A stretch of DNA of 53,217 bases from Chlamydiales bacterium (lineage in GTDB: Bacteria; Chlamydiota; Chlamydiia; Chlamydiales; JACRBE01), in NCBI GenBank assembly GCA_016213235.1, contig JACRBE010000026.1, forward strand, positions 1 through 53,217. The letters run 5' to 3'. The position numbers and the translations under genes are program-made. Of the stretch, positions 35,638-44,363 are shown piece after piece (position 1 is the stretch's first letter; each line of letters starts with the position of its first letter). The notes beneath the pieces are model-generated. The model saw nothing but the letters and a program-made list of their open reading frames with translations. It did no database searches and was not told the origin of the DNA.

Positions 35638-36492
35638 ATGGAGAATAATGTGAAATTTATATTATCTGTTTTTATCTTACCATTAAATTTATTATTTTGC
35701 TTAGGGTATTCAGATCCTTTATATAATAAAGCGGAACTTTATAATAAAAATTCTGTTATGCAGACATCCCTTGCTGAAAACGTTCTTATACAAGATTTAG
35801 TTCTTTCCGGTAATGAAGAAGTTTTGGATGTTGGATGTGGGGATGGGAAGTTAACTTATAAAATAGCCAAAAAATTGATTAAAGGGAGAGTTACGGCGAT
35901 TGATAAGAGTGAATTTATGATTGAATTTGCCAAAAAGAATCACGGTATGGCTAATATTAATTATCTGCAAATGGATGTGCATGAGATAGATAAATTAGAT
36001 AAGCAGTTTGATACAATAGTAGTGTTTTCTTCTTTTCACTGGTTTGAACAACCTAAAGAAGTATTAAAAAAAATGACAGATAAATTAAAAAAGGGAGGGA
36101 AAATCTATATCCTTACCTATCCTGCTGAATCACAAGATTGGGCATACTATAAAGAAGCTTTTTTAGCAAAAGACCAATGGAAACCAATGTTTGAAGAAGT
36201 CTTGTTTGATTCATTTTTTTCTTCAAAAATGTTTGACATAGAGGCTGAGAAATTAGGATTGCATGTTGCAAAGAACCAGGTCAGCGATCAGTTTCAAAAT
36301 TATTCAAAAATAGATGATTTCAAAAATTGCGTAAAAGGGTGGCTTAGCTGGTTTGCTCCGAAACTCCCTAGCTCAGATTATGATGAGTATACAGATGTAT
36401 TGGTAGAAAAAGGCAAATCACAATTTGTATATGATGAACAAGGAAATATACGGATTCCTTATAAATCAATAATAGTTATTTTAGAGAAGTAA
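35638..36492 (+). CDS. Class I SAM methyltransferase with N-terminal signal peptide (copy A)
   Basis: 284 residues from ATG 35638. A GTG at 35650, placed 6 bases after GGAG, would give a cleaner Sec signal starting MKFILSVFILPLNLLF. After the hydrophobic segment (about 6-24) comes a Rossmann-type methyltransferase domain: VLDVGCGDGK at 62-71 (SAM loop), TAIDKSEFMI with the ribose-binding acidic residue, MDVHEID, and FSSFHWFEQP in the motif IV position. The layout resembles trans-aconitate/juvenile-hormone-acid type small-molecule methyltransferases. An export signal on a SAM-dependent enzyme is odd, because the periplasm has no SAM; a host-side role or an uncleaved anchor is possible. The next gene starts 16 bases later. 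Confidence 0.85.
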   Translation: MENNVKFILSVFILPLNLLFCLGYSDPLYNKAELYNKNSVMQTSLAENVLIQDLVLSGNEEVLDVGCGDGKLTYKIAKKLIKGRVTAIDKSEFMIEFAKKNHGMANINYLQMDVHEIDKLDKQFDTIVVFSSFHWFEQPKEVLKKMTDKLKKGGKIYILTYPAESQDWAYYKEAFLAKDQWKPMFEEVLFDSFFSSKMFDIEAEKLGLHVAKNQVSDQFQNYSKIDDFKNCVKGWLSWFAPKLPSSDYDEYTDVLVEKGKSQFVYDEQGNIRIPYKSIIVILEK

Positions 36493-36508
36493 TTTAGGAG
36501 AGAGATTA

Positions 36509-37879
36509 ATGGTAGTTGCATTACGAAGAGTGAGTGATGGAGCAAGAAGATTTTCGTCTTCTATTATAGAATCAAGCACCAGAAATATGACAAAGATGTC
36601 TGGAAGTTCTGTTAGATTGGTTGATCCAGAAAGAGTTGAAGAGGGAATATGTAGAGTTACATCAGCAGTTTCTAAGCAGTTACCTCATATTAGGGTATTG
36701 AAAGATGTTAATATAGAAGAATATATTGGGTCATATGCTCAAGTTGCTAAAGATGATAGCTTCCATGTCGTTGACCTTAGAAAGATTGTAGAGCGATATC
36801 TATTATGGGAGAAACACTTTCCATCTGTTAATCCATTTTTCTCTGTCAAAACAAATCATGATCCTATTGTGGTTGCAAGCATGGCGGCTCTTGGAGGTTG
36901 TTTTGATTGCTCCACAATCGAAGAAATTCGTCAGGTTCTTGGTCTCAGCGTTTCTCCTGAAAGAATTATCTTTGCAAATCCAAGAAAATCATTATCCGCA
37001 ACTTCAGAATCTCTACACCATGGGGTAAGAAAGATGGTTGTTGATTCTTTAGAGGAATTAATCAAGATACACGGACTGAGAGGAATCGCTGCTCCAGAAA
37101 TTCTCCTACGTATTACCACTGATGATAGTAGCAGTGGTACGCCTTTAAGTGCAAAATTTGGTGCATCATCAGAGGAATGCCAGGAGATAATAGACTTTGC
37201 GGGATCTCATAAATTAGGAATTCATGGTATTTCTTTTCATGTTGGAAGCAATAATGTTGATCCATCCTCATATGTAAGTGCGCTTAAAGCTTCAGCTGAA
37301 TTATTCGAATACTCAAAAGTAAAATGGAATAAAGCATTAAGGGTGCTTGATATTGGTGGTGGTTGGCCTGGGAATCGGAATGAAGCCTTTATTCAAATTG
37401 CTGCACATATCAGACAAACAATTACTAAGCACTTTGACGCTTCGGTAGAAGTAGTTGCTGAACCGGGTAGATTTTTATCTATGGATTGTACGACGCTCGT
37501 TTCAAAAGTAATAAGCAAAAGAATAAGAAGAACGACAGAAGGAACAAAAAGAATAGAATATTATCTTAACAATGGTGTTTTTGGCTTTTTTATTTCCAGC
37601 CTTTACTTTGGGCACGACCAAAAGAAATCCTTGGCAGAAGGATGGGAATTTACCCATTTAAAAAAAGATGTTACATCAGTTTTTCCAACAAAGTTATGGG
37701 GGCCTACACTTGATTCAGGCGATTTAATAGTACGAGAAATCCTATTGCCAGAACTTGATGTAGGAGATCTTATCCTTACTAAAAACATAGGTTCATATGG
37801 AGTGGTGTATCGATCTAATTTTTCACAACAAACACCATCTACGCCATTGTATATCGTTTCACGTGCTGAAGAAGTTTAG
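36509..37879 (+). CDS. Ornithine-decarboxylase-like fold-III PLP enzyme with altered active site
   Basis: 456 residues. The fold matches eukaryotic-type ornithine decarboxylase: PFFSVKTNHDP with PLP lysine K114, ALGGCFDCSTIEEI, ERIIFANPRKS, LRITTDD, SAKFGAS, the FHVGS histidine motif, LDIGGGWPG, and AEPGRF for PLP phosphate. Two residues that mammalian ODC uses for catalysis and specificity are changed: the Asp of LYDH is Phe367/Gly (LYFGH), and the catalytic Cys of GPTCD is Leu401 (GPTLDSGD). Asp402 is kept. It may decarboxylate another amino acid or have a different reaction. It follows methyltransferase A by 16 bases with an AGGAGAG ribosome binding site, so the two form an operon. The first ~60 residues are a Ser/Arg-rich extension of unknown role. 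Confidence 0.85.
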   Translation: MVVALRRVSDGARRFSSSIIESSTRNMTKMSGSSVRLVDPERVEEGICRVTSAVSKQLPHIRVLKDVNIEEYIGSYAQVAKDDSFHVVDLRKIVERYLLWEKHFPSVNPFFSVKTNHDPIVVASMAALGGCFDCSTIEEIRQVLGLSVSPERIIFANPRKSLSATSESLHHGVRKMVVDSLEELIKIHGLRGIAAPEILLRITTDDSSSGTPLSAKFGASSEECQEIIDFAGSHKLGIHGISFHVGSNNVDPSSYVSALKASAELFEYSKVKWNKALRVLDIGGGWPGNRNEAFIQIAAHIRQTITKHFDASVEVVAEPGRFLSMDCTTLVSKVISKRIRRTTEGTKRIEYYLNNGVFGFFISSLYFGHDQKKSLAEGWEFTHLKKDVTSVFPTKLWGPTLDSGDLIVREILLPELDVGDLILTKNIGSYGVVYRSNFSQQTPSTPLYIVSRAEEV

Positions 37880-38175
37880 TTTAATTCAGCATTAAATAAA
37901 CTATATAAAAAACTAACAATTTATGTTGTTGTAGCAACTAAATTGGTGATCTTTGTAATGCGATTGTTTAGACTTGAGCTGACTTTTATGCGCTTTAAAT
38001 TAATTTTTTTAAAAGGTAAAAATGGATGCTGTTGCAGATGTGTCTGCTTTGGGATATTTCCAATCAATTGAACAACCGTTTCTCTACTGATCAGGGGAAC
38101 TCATCTCCAATTCTGAGTGATGTAACTGAATATAATGGATCCCAAAAATAAGAACACCTGAAGCCGAATATTCTT
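37880..38175. other. Gene-free stretch after the decarboxylase gene
   Basis: About 300 bases without a supported gene, followed directly by a large hairpin. No RNA gene recognised. Confidence 0.4.
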
Positions 38176-38230
38176 TAACTCAAAATAGGTAAGCCACCGG
38201 TTTGACCGGTGGCTTACCTATTTTGAGTTA
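38176..38230. terminator. 25-bp perfect hairpin, probable bidirectional terminator
   Basis: Bases 38176-38200 are perfectly complementary to 38206-38230, with a 5-base loop TTTGA. The inner stem is GC-rich (GCCACCGG) and the outer stem ends in CAAAATA/TATTTTG, giving A/T tracts both ways. It lies between the decarboxylase gene and the convergent methyltransferase B. The stem is much longer than a typical terminator, so a small palindromic repeat element is an alternative. Confidence 0.6.
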
Positions 38231-38297
38231 TTTATGCTATTTTCTCTTTTATTAAGTCTATCCGTTATAAATATCATATTCATTCTTAAAAAATTAT

Positions 38298-39146
38298 CTA
38301 AGCAGATGTAACAGTATCTTTTTGAAGTACCATTGTTAGGGCATCATAAGGTATTGCAAAAGCCCCATCGTTATTGGGCAGAAAGTATTCTTTTGCACAT
38401 TGTGCTAATACCTCGAGATATTGATCTAATAAACTTTCAGGTAAGATTAAATAACAGAAAAACCAGCTTTTTACATATTCTTTGAAGTCTTCAAGGTTTT
38501 TTTGAGTATAAAAATGTTTTTCATTTTGAAATTTGATAATAGTTAAATGATTTTTTAATATGAGTTCTTTGTAATCATCTATGCTAAGCATTTTATTATA
38601 AGCAGAGCGAGACTTAAAAGCATTCCATCGAGGATCATCAAGTGCCTTTTCATAATACACCCAATCACAAGATTCTTTTGGAGGAGTTATGATAATTAAT
38701 TTACCATTTGGTTTTAAGGCGTTTACCATATTATTAAAGGCTTTTTCTTGGTCATCGAACCATAGCATGGCACTAAAAGAAATAATATAATCATATTTGT
38801 TCTTATCTGAAATATCTTCTGCTTTACCATTATAAAAACTAAGATTAGCTTGATTATTATAATTTTTTTTTGCATACCGAATCATTTCTTTGGAGGCATC
38901 TAATCCATGTACGGTTCCATGTGGCACTAACTTAGCAACTTCTACAGTAATTTTTCCATCACCGCATCCTACATCTAAAATAATTTCATTGCTTTTAAGA
39001 GAGAGATAGTTAAAAGCTTGAGATGCTAATTCAAATTGTTGTATTGAAGCATTATTATACAACTTAGGATCAACGATGTTGCTTCTTAGGAGAACGGAGA
39101 AGAGTAGAGAAAATAAAAAAACTAGTAGTAATAATTTTTTTTTCAT
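38298..39146 (-). CDS. Class I SAM methyltransferase with N-terminal signal peptide (copy B)
   Basis: I start at the ATG at 39146 (282 residues), where a typical signal peptide begins (MKKKLLLLVFLFSLLFSVLL); an ATG at 39191 would add 15 residues in front of it. The methyltransferase domain has ILDVGCGDGKIT, VHGLDASKEMI, the FYNGKAEDI acidic segment and SAMLWFDD. It is clearly related to copy A, including the shared C-terminal DFK(E/N)(Y/C)VK(S/G)W segment and the Tyr/Pro-rich end IPY..(L/I).(M/V)(V/I)L. It is convergent with the decarboxylase gene and lies beside an insertion sequence, suggesting that rearrangement separated the copies. As with copy A, export of a SAM-dependent enzyme needs explaining. 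Confidence 0.85.
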   Translation of the reverse strand: MKKKLLLLVFLFSLLFSVLLRSNIVDPKLYNNASIQQFELASQAFNYLSLKSNEIILDVGCGDGKITVEVAKLVPHGTVHGLDASKEMIRYAKKNYNNQANLSFYNGKAEDISDKNKYDYIISFSAMLWFDDQEKAFNNMVNALKPNGKLIIITPPKESCDWVYYEKALDDPRWNAFKSRSAYNKMLSIDDYKELILKNHLTIIKFQNEKHFYTQKNLEDFKEYVKSWFFCYLILPESLLDQYLEVLAQCAKEYFLPNNDGAFAIPYDALTMVLQKDTVTSA

Positions 39147-39215
39147 ATAAATGTTTAATTTATCGATATTATACAAAACAATAGATTTCATTAAAATAAT
39201 TAAATTTTAAATAAT

Positions 39216-39292
39216 CGGAACTATATTGGTAGATATTGACCATTAGAGTTAGTAAAACAAATAAATCTAAAATGCTTTGGAGAAATATACCA
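39216..39292 (+). repeat. Left terminal inverted repeat of the insertion sequence
   Basis: CGGAACTATATTGG through AGAAATATACCA; inverted match to 40605-40682 with a handful of substitutions and a 1-base indel (about 92% by eye). Confidence 0.85.
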
Positions 39293-39446
39293 GGGCGTTT
39301 TCATTAGGGTGTAATTAAAAGTGTTAGGCGGCCGGGCAATTTATGTACATATTGACCCCCTATAATTTCCATTTTTTGTTTAAATACTACGTCCAAGTCA
39401 TATACAGGAAAATTTAAAACTTCCGGGTTTATGTCGGGCCAGTCTT

Positions 39447-40413
39447 CTAAAAAGATCTGAAGTGGGGGGGGCCTCCTTTAGAGAAATTGGGCCTTGTAAA
39501 GTTGTAAAAGCTCTGGTAGACCTGAGCCTTATGAAAAAACTCTTTTCTAGATGTAAAATCTTCTAAATCAAAAAACTCGTTTTCTATAGTGGAGTGAAAA
39601 CTTTCTACATCAGCATTTGCATTAGAACATCCGGGAGGAATGTACCGGTGCTGAGCACCAAACTCTATCACGATGGTATTCACAAAGCCAGGTGTTTTTA
39701 TATCCCGTTTTTTAGCTCCAAATTCACTTCCATTATCTGTTTGAATGATCACGTCCCGGAGATCCAATTCGAATGTTCTTAAGTGCTTTAAGTACAATTC
39801 TGTTAATAGTTCAGAATATTGTTCATTATACTCATTGGCAAAGGCTAATGCAGTAAATCCGCTTTTTGCATCTCGAATAGTATATTCATATTTTGGTAAT
39901 TTCAGAGTAGTCATTTGATCCCAATAATAAGGAATATCATAGAGGTGTTTTACATCTTCCTGATTGTGGGTCATGCTTTTATATCGAGCTTTTACCGCTC
40001 GTAAATCGTTTTTACGTTGATATTTCTTTCTATGTTTACGAAGCATTTCTTGTTCTTTAAGAATACGATAAATAGCTCCTGTAGAAATGTTTCAATCGTT
40101 TGGGACCATAGCATGGCATTAGCTTGCGCTTGGCAATAACATTTTCTTCAACTTCTTTGGAGGCCTTATGTGGGCAGGAATGGGGCGCTCTGCTTTTGTT
40201 TTTAAGTCCTTCGGTTCCTTTTTCATCAAAATTATCCAACCACTTGCGTACAGTATTTTTACTGCAACCAAAATGTTGTGCAGCAGGTTTTATACCATGC
40301 TGTTGTGCATAACGTACTATCTTTTGACGGATGATGATTTGTTCAGTAGCTCTTCTATTAAACATGGTAGTTGTGTATGGTGTTCTTAAGTCCACTTTAA
40401 CTTTTGACTTCAT
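39447..40413 (-). pseudogene. Transposase with HTH and DDE domains, frameshifted
   Basis: The N-terminal part (40413 to about 40090) is a helix-turn-helix domain (AQQHGIKPAAQHFGCSKNTV, then RKWLDNFDEKG), as in IS481-type transposases. The frame then stops at 40057-40059, while a shifted frame continues seamlessly (ISTGAIYRILKEQEMLRKHRKK) into the rve/DDE integrase core, down to 39447. The catalytic triad appears intact: Asp in YYWDQMT, Asp in IIQTDNGSEFG, Glu in ADVESFHSTIENEF. The shift lies near 40090. No typical slippery heptamer was noted, so disruption is more likely than programmed frameshifting. Confidence 0.85.
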
Positions 40414-40604
40414 AGGTTCTCCTTTTCGCTATTTGTCGTTATTTAGCTAAATGGACTATGAAGTCTTTTTTTTACAAGAGGCTTTATTGCCGGAGTCCGG
40501 TCGCGATCCCCTAGGGGGCTTCCTCTTTCTTTTTAGAAGGAGTAAAGTCTTATCCTTCTTAGAGCTTGTTAAGAAATACTTTTAAAGACATGTAGAGTTT
40601 CTCT

Positions 40605-40682
40605 TGGTATATTTCTCCAAAGCATTTTAGATTTATTTGTTTTACTAACTTTAGGGGGTCAATATCTACCAGTATAGTTCCG
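40605..40682 (-). repeat. Right terminal inverted repeat of the insertion sequence
   Basis: Inverted partner of 39216-39292. Confidence 0.85.
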
Positions 40683-40840
40683 AAACGGGTTACAAAGTCT
40701 CTTGTATGTTATTCTAATAACATGATAATCTGATTGTTAAGTTAATAAAAATCGAAATTTTTATTAGATATTTCGATTGTGTAATTGCAAATCTGTTCAT
40801 TTAATTATAAATGATTATTTAACCCAAATAGGTTAAGAAC

Positions 40841-41638
40841 ATGTCAACAACTCTTCAGAAGCAATTGTGGAATGCTGAAGAATATTATAAAAATTCTTCT
40901 ATACAATTTGAATCTTCAAAAAAGATATTAAATCAAGTTTCATTTACGAGTTTTGAAAAAATTTTAGATATTGGATGTGGTGATGGTAAAATTACAACTA
41001 TGATAGCAATGCTTGCATCACGAGGAGAGGTGATAGGAATTGATCGTTCTCCTGATATGATTTCTTACGCATCACAGAAATTTCAAAATTGTTCAAACGG
41101 AAAAGTATCATTTTTATTAAAAGATGCTGAAGAGATTAATTATATAAGCAAATTTGACATTATTTTTTCATCATATGCACTGCATTGGATACAAAATTTT
41201 GCAATATTTGCCGATAAGGTTTATCAAGCTCTGAAATCATCTGGAAAAATTGTCTTTACAATTCCATTGGGGATTTCATCTGCTTTAGAACGATCGACAG
41301 AGGAAATTACTCAAAAACCAGAGTGGAGGATTTATTTGCATGATTTTAGACCTCCTTGGAGATTTTTTACTGCTTTGGAATATGATCAAATGATTTCACA
41401 AGCAGGGTTTAAAAAGGAAGTATTTGAAGTAATAATGCATAAAAAAATATTCGATTCTAGAAAAGACTTTGAAAACTATGTCATCCAATGGTACCCCTAT
41501 TTACAGGGTATTCTAGAAGATAAACGAGACGTTTTCTTTACTGAAATTATTGATCGGTATCTTGAATTAGAGCCACCATTGACTTCAGGCGAAGTTTATT
41601 TTGAGTTCCAACGAATTGATATTATTGCTAGCAAATGA
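40841..41638 (+). CDS. Class I SAM methyltransferase, cytosolic (copy C)
   Basis: 265 residues without a signal peptide. It has an N-terminal W..(A)EEYYKNSSIQ segment, ILDIGCGDGKIT at 41-52, VIGIDRSPDMISYA, a LLKDAEEI acidic segment and SYALHWIQNF, the pattern of trans-aconitate 2-methyltransferase (Tam) and insect juvenile-hormone acid methyltransferases. It is the third member of the family within 6 kb and lies just right of the insertion sequence. The substrate is unknown; carboxyl O-methylation of a small acid would fit the family, but this is inference. Confidence 0.85.
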   Translation: MSTTLQKQLWNAEEYYKNSSIQFESSKKILNQVSFTSFEKILDIGCGDGKITTMIAMLASRGEVIGIDRSPDMISYASQKFQNCSNGKVSFLLKDAEEINYISKFDIIFSSYALHWIQNFAIFADKVYQALKSSGKIVFTIPLGISSALERSTEEITQKPEWRIYLHDFRPPWRFFTALEYDQMISQAGFKKEVFEVIMHKKIFDSRKDFENYVIQWYPYLQGILEDKRDVFFTEIIDRYLELEPPLTSGEVYFEFQRIDIIASK

Positions 41639-42020
41639 TTTGAATTGCTAGCATATAACAAGTAACAAACCGCTGTTTTCAGACGGTAGTTACTTGATAG
41701 TTGCTACAGGAAATCGGCCCATAATCCTGAGTGAAACGCAGTAGTTCCCATTAGAAAATCCCCTTGAAGGCTGAGCAATTTTGCGATAATTTTTTTGCAA
41801 CTTACCCTTTTTTCAGCATAAAATTTTAACGCCTCAAGTAAAAAACACACTTTTTGCTTCATTTTTTGAGCAAAAACAATTAAACCACTTATTCTGAACG
41901 ATTTTTTTAACAGGAGCACCTGGATGGACTGTTCAAAAGTAGACTTTATTTAATCCAGTTATGTAGTTTTGATGATCTTGATTGTTAGAGAAAGAAATAA
42001 TTTTATGTTGAGGTTGTGTA
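41639..42020. other. 382-base intergenic region with a hairpin
   Basis: No supported gene. CAAGTAAC at 41659-41666 pairs with GTTACTTG at 41689-41696, with a further ACCG/CGGT pairing inside and a CTGTTTTCAG tip; it follows methyltransferase C and may be its terminator, though no good U-tract follows. A 71-residue minus-strand frame at 41704-41919 has no supporting signal. Confidence 0.45.
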
Positions 42021-42779
42021 ATGAAAGAAATGAATGGTAAGGTGGCCGTTATAGTTGGGGCTACTTCAGGAATTGGTCGTGCAACAGCTTTGTTGTTTGC
42101 TGAACATAAAATAAAAATTGTGGCAGCGGGTCGTAATGAAAATGCTGGTGAGGAATTGATTAACCAGATTATTCGGGATGGTGGAGAAGGTATTTTCGTT
42201 AAAACTGATGTTACCAATTCAAAGTCTACAGAAGCGTTAATCAAATCAGCAATAGATCATTTTGGTGGAATTGATTTTGCTTTCAATAATGCTGGTATTG
42301 AGGGAGCTGCACAATCGATTTTTGACATGGATGAAACAAATTGGAACCAGGTAATAGATACTAATTTAAAAGGAATGTGGTTGTGTTTAAAATATGAATT
42401 TTTTGCTATGCGGTTGCGAGGTAGAGGTGTAATTGTTAATACATCAACGAGTCTTACTAGGTCAGGTTTAGCAAATACCGGGGCATATACTGCCAGCAAA
42501 GCAGGTGTAGATGCTTTAACTCAAGTAGCTGCTATTGAATATGGAGGATATGGCATTCGTGTAAATGCAATTAATCCTGGAGCTGTTCATACGCCTATGC
42601 TGCAACGAATTTATAGCTCGAATGAAATTGAACAAATACGAAAAGCCAATCCATTAAATAACATTGCAACATCAAGAGATGTTGCTCAAACAGTGTTATG
42701 GCTTTGTTCTCCAATGGCAAGTCATATAAATGGCACGTCTATTTTTATTGATGGTGGAGCATCCTTGCTTTGTTATTAG
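42021..42779 (+). CDS. Short-chain dehydrogenase/reductase (SDR)
   Basis: 252 residues, the classical SDR length. It has the cofactor motif VGATSGIG near the N terminus, KTDVTN, the FNNAGIE motif, a catalytic Ser (about 142-144, NTSTS) with Tyr156 and Lys160 (YTASK), and NAINPGAVHTPM. The C terminus GTSIFIDGGASL is typical of FabG/glucose-dehydrogenase-like SDRs. NAD(P)H-dependent reduction or oxidation of a small alcohol or ketone is expected, with substrate unknown. It is followed after 68 bases by a HisC-like aminotransferase on the same strand. A core fabG is normally in a fatty-acid operon, which is absent here, so this is more likely accessory. Confidence 0.9.
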   Translation: MKEMNGKVAVIVGATSGIGRATALLFAEHKIKIVAAGRNENAGEELINQIIRDGGEGIFVKTDVTNSKSTEALIKSAIDHFGGIDFAFNNAGIEGAAQSIFDMDETNWNQVIDTNLKGMWLCLKYEFFAMRLRGRGVIVNTSTSLTRSGLANTGAYTASKAGVDALTQVAAIEYGGYGIRVNAINPGAVHTPMLQRIYSSNEIEQIRKANPLNNIATSRDVAQTVLWLCSPMASHINGTSIFIDGGASLLCY

Positions 42780-42847
42780 ACCCAGTATTAATGAAAAGGA
42801 AAAACAGTTGTAAATGGCATAAAATATGAAGAAAAATATTTAAATCT

Positions 42848-43843
42848 ATGGTGAATAATATGTACAGTCCTGGTCCTGAAAAAGTGGGGAGCGATTGCAT
42901 TTCTTTGCATAGAAATGAGAATTTGTTTATAGAATCTCATGTTTTGTCTGAGCTTGCTATGGAAGCAAGCAAAGAAGTTTCTTTTCAATTATATCCAGAA
43001 TCCGCGTCTTATGAGCTTCGAAAAGCCATCGGAGAGCATAATAATTGTTCTCCCAAAGAGGTGTATGTGGGGAATGGAGCTGATGGAGTTCTTGCAGATC
43101 TATTTCATCTTTTGAGAGATAAATATGATGAAATGGGTTTACAACCACTTACTTACCAAGTGTATCCTTATCTTTGTAAACGCTATAAATATCAACAGAA
43201 GCTTTTAAACGAAACTAATCAATTATGGGTTATTGATTCTCCTAACTCTATCACAGGAGAGGTTTTCGATTTTTTAAATATGAAAAGATCGGCTGACTGT
43301 CTTATTTGGGATAATGTCTATGGAGAATATGATCTGGATAACAAGACTTATATTCTAAATCATCCAAATTTAGTAAAAATAAATTCTTTTTCTAAATTTT
43401 ATGCGTTAGCATCGTTAAGAGTAGGATATTGTGTTGCGCATGCTGATCTAATTTCAAAACTTTTGCAGAGAAAAGATATCTTTAACGTGAATGGTGTTGC
43501 TCAAAAAATGGCTTTAGTTGTTCTTAGAAATAAAGAATATTTCAGTTCCCTGGTGCCTAAAATGCTTATATCTAAAGCAAAACTTACTGAAGGTCTTAAA
43601 CAAATGGGTTTTTTGATAACCGAAGGGAAATCAAACTTTATTTGGGTTACACATTCTCAAATTTCTATGAGGGTATTGCAAAGCGAATTAAGTAAAGCTT
43701 CTATTTTAGTTCGAAGCTTTGAGCCATTGCAAATGGAGAACTATATTCGGATTACAGTCCCCCCTTTGTCAGTTGTAGATCACTTACTTAGTGTAATAAA
43801 ATCTGTAATGACTTGTGGACACAATATCTGGACAAAGCTTTAA
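42848..43843 (+). CDS. HisC-like aminotransferase (PLP fold I)
   Basis: 331 residues, slightly short for histidinol-phosphate aminotransferase (about 350). Visible are ISLHRNEN near the start, the helix YPESASYELRKAIGEH, VYVGNGADGVLADLFH, DSPNSITGEVF replacing the usual NPNNPTG, LIWDNVYGEYD with the PLP-ring aspartate, and K183 in SFSKFYALASLRVGY. The last part YIRITVPP corresponds to the substrate-binding (F)xRI(T/S)xG segment. Nothing else of histidine synthesis is present, so the true substrate may be an aromatic amino acid or another accessory metabolite. An in-frame ATG at 42860 is an alternative start. Confidence 0.82.
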   Translation: MVNNMYSPGPEKVGSDCISLHRNENLFIESHVLSELAMEASKEVSFQLYPESASYELRKAIGEHNNCSPKEVYVGNGADGVLADLFHLLRDKYDEMGLQPLTYQVYPYLCKRYKYQQKLLNETNQLWVIDSPNSITGEVFDFLNMKRSADCLIWDNVYGEYDLDNKTYILNHPNLVKINSFSKFYALASLRVGYCVAHADLISKLLQRKDIFNVNGVAQKMALVVLRNKEYFSSLVPKMLISKAKLTEGLKQMGFLITEGKSNFIWVTHSQISMRVLQSELSKASILVRSFEPLQMENYIRITVPPLSVVDHLLSVIKSVMTCGHNIWTKL

Positions 43844-43909
43844 GAGATAGGATGTTGGTGTGTATTAAAATATTTATTACGGGCCAATGCGTCGGAATAC
43901 TCATCATGA

Positions 43910-44363
43910 TTGTTTGAATTTTTTCTATCGTCAAGCTCCTCAAATCCCCATCTATCTCACGCCTATCAAACACAAGATATTAATTTTGAGCGCAATAGAA
44001 GCATTTTAGCTTTTAAGACTATTCGATTGGCTAGGCACGCATTCCTCGGAGGAACCCTATTTAATTCACTCTCTGCTAGAATATTCGTTCCCTTTGTTTC
44101 TTTCCCGATTGTTAATGTTCAAGCCGCAGCTGCAAGAGGAATCCCAAGAACAAATATTACTCTGTAAAAATACAGAAACGGAAATAACGGCTCAAGCAAA
44201 AGGCGATAGTGAGGGTACTGTTGAAGTAGAAGCTAGTATAAAACAAAGCAGAGAATGCCCTAATGGATCTTCTTATACTTTTGAGTTAAAGGGAGAGGGG
44301 GCTCATAATAAAGATGGCAAAAATACAGGAACTGTTACTGCGAAAGTAACAGTTAAGTTGTGA
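43910..44363 (+). pseudogene. Possible frameshifted small secreted protein
   Basis: Two overlapping short frames look like halves of one gene. The first (43910-44167, TTG start) ends in a hydrophobic, signal-like stretch (FVPFVSFPIVNVQAAAARG). The second (from ATG 44115 or TTG 44094 to 44363) encodes a Thr/Glu/Lys-rich, probably beta-rich segment (EITAQAKGDSEGTVEVEAS). A one-base shift near 44160 would join them into one exported protein of about 150 residues. Alternatively only the second frame, 82 residues from ATG 44115, is real. Its stop overlaps the protease start (TGATG). No family recognised. Confidence 0.4.

Larger units (their letters stand above)
39216..40682. mobile_element. Insertion sequence, IS481-like, with ~77-bp inverted ends and broken transposase
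   Basis: About 1.47 kb bounded by long near-perfect inverted repeats. The transposase on the minus strand is interrupted by a frameshift. Inside the left arm, a second match to the sequence ATATTGACCCCCT occurs at about 39348-39360, mirrored only by the right arm, so an older end may have been extended or duplicated. No convincing target-site duplication was seen. The element separates methyltransferase copies B and C. Confidence 0.8.

Noticed and set aside
40481-40530. GC-rich stretch with CCCCTAGGGG inside the insertion sequence, considered as a tRNA or small RNA
   Set aside because: It cannot fold into a cloverleaf and has no anticodon arm; it is only a short palindrome within the mobile element.
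41704-41919. 71-codon minus-strand frame
   Set aside because: No ribosome binding site, no family, isolated in an AT-rich gap; could be a remnant but nothing supports it.
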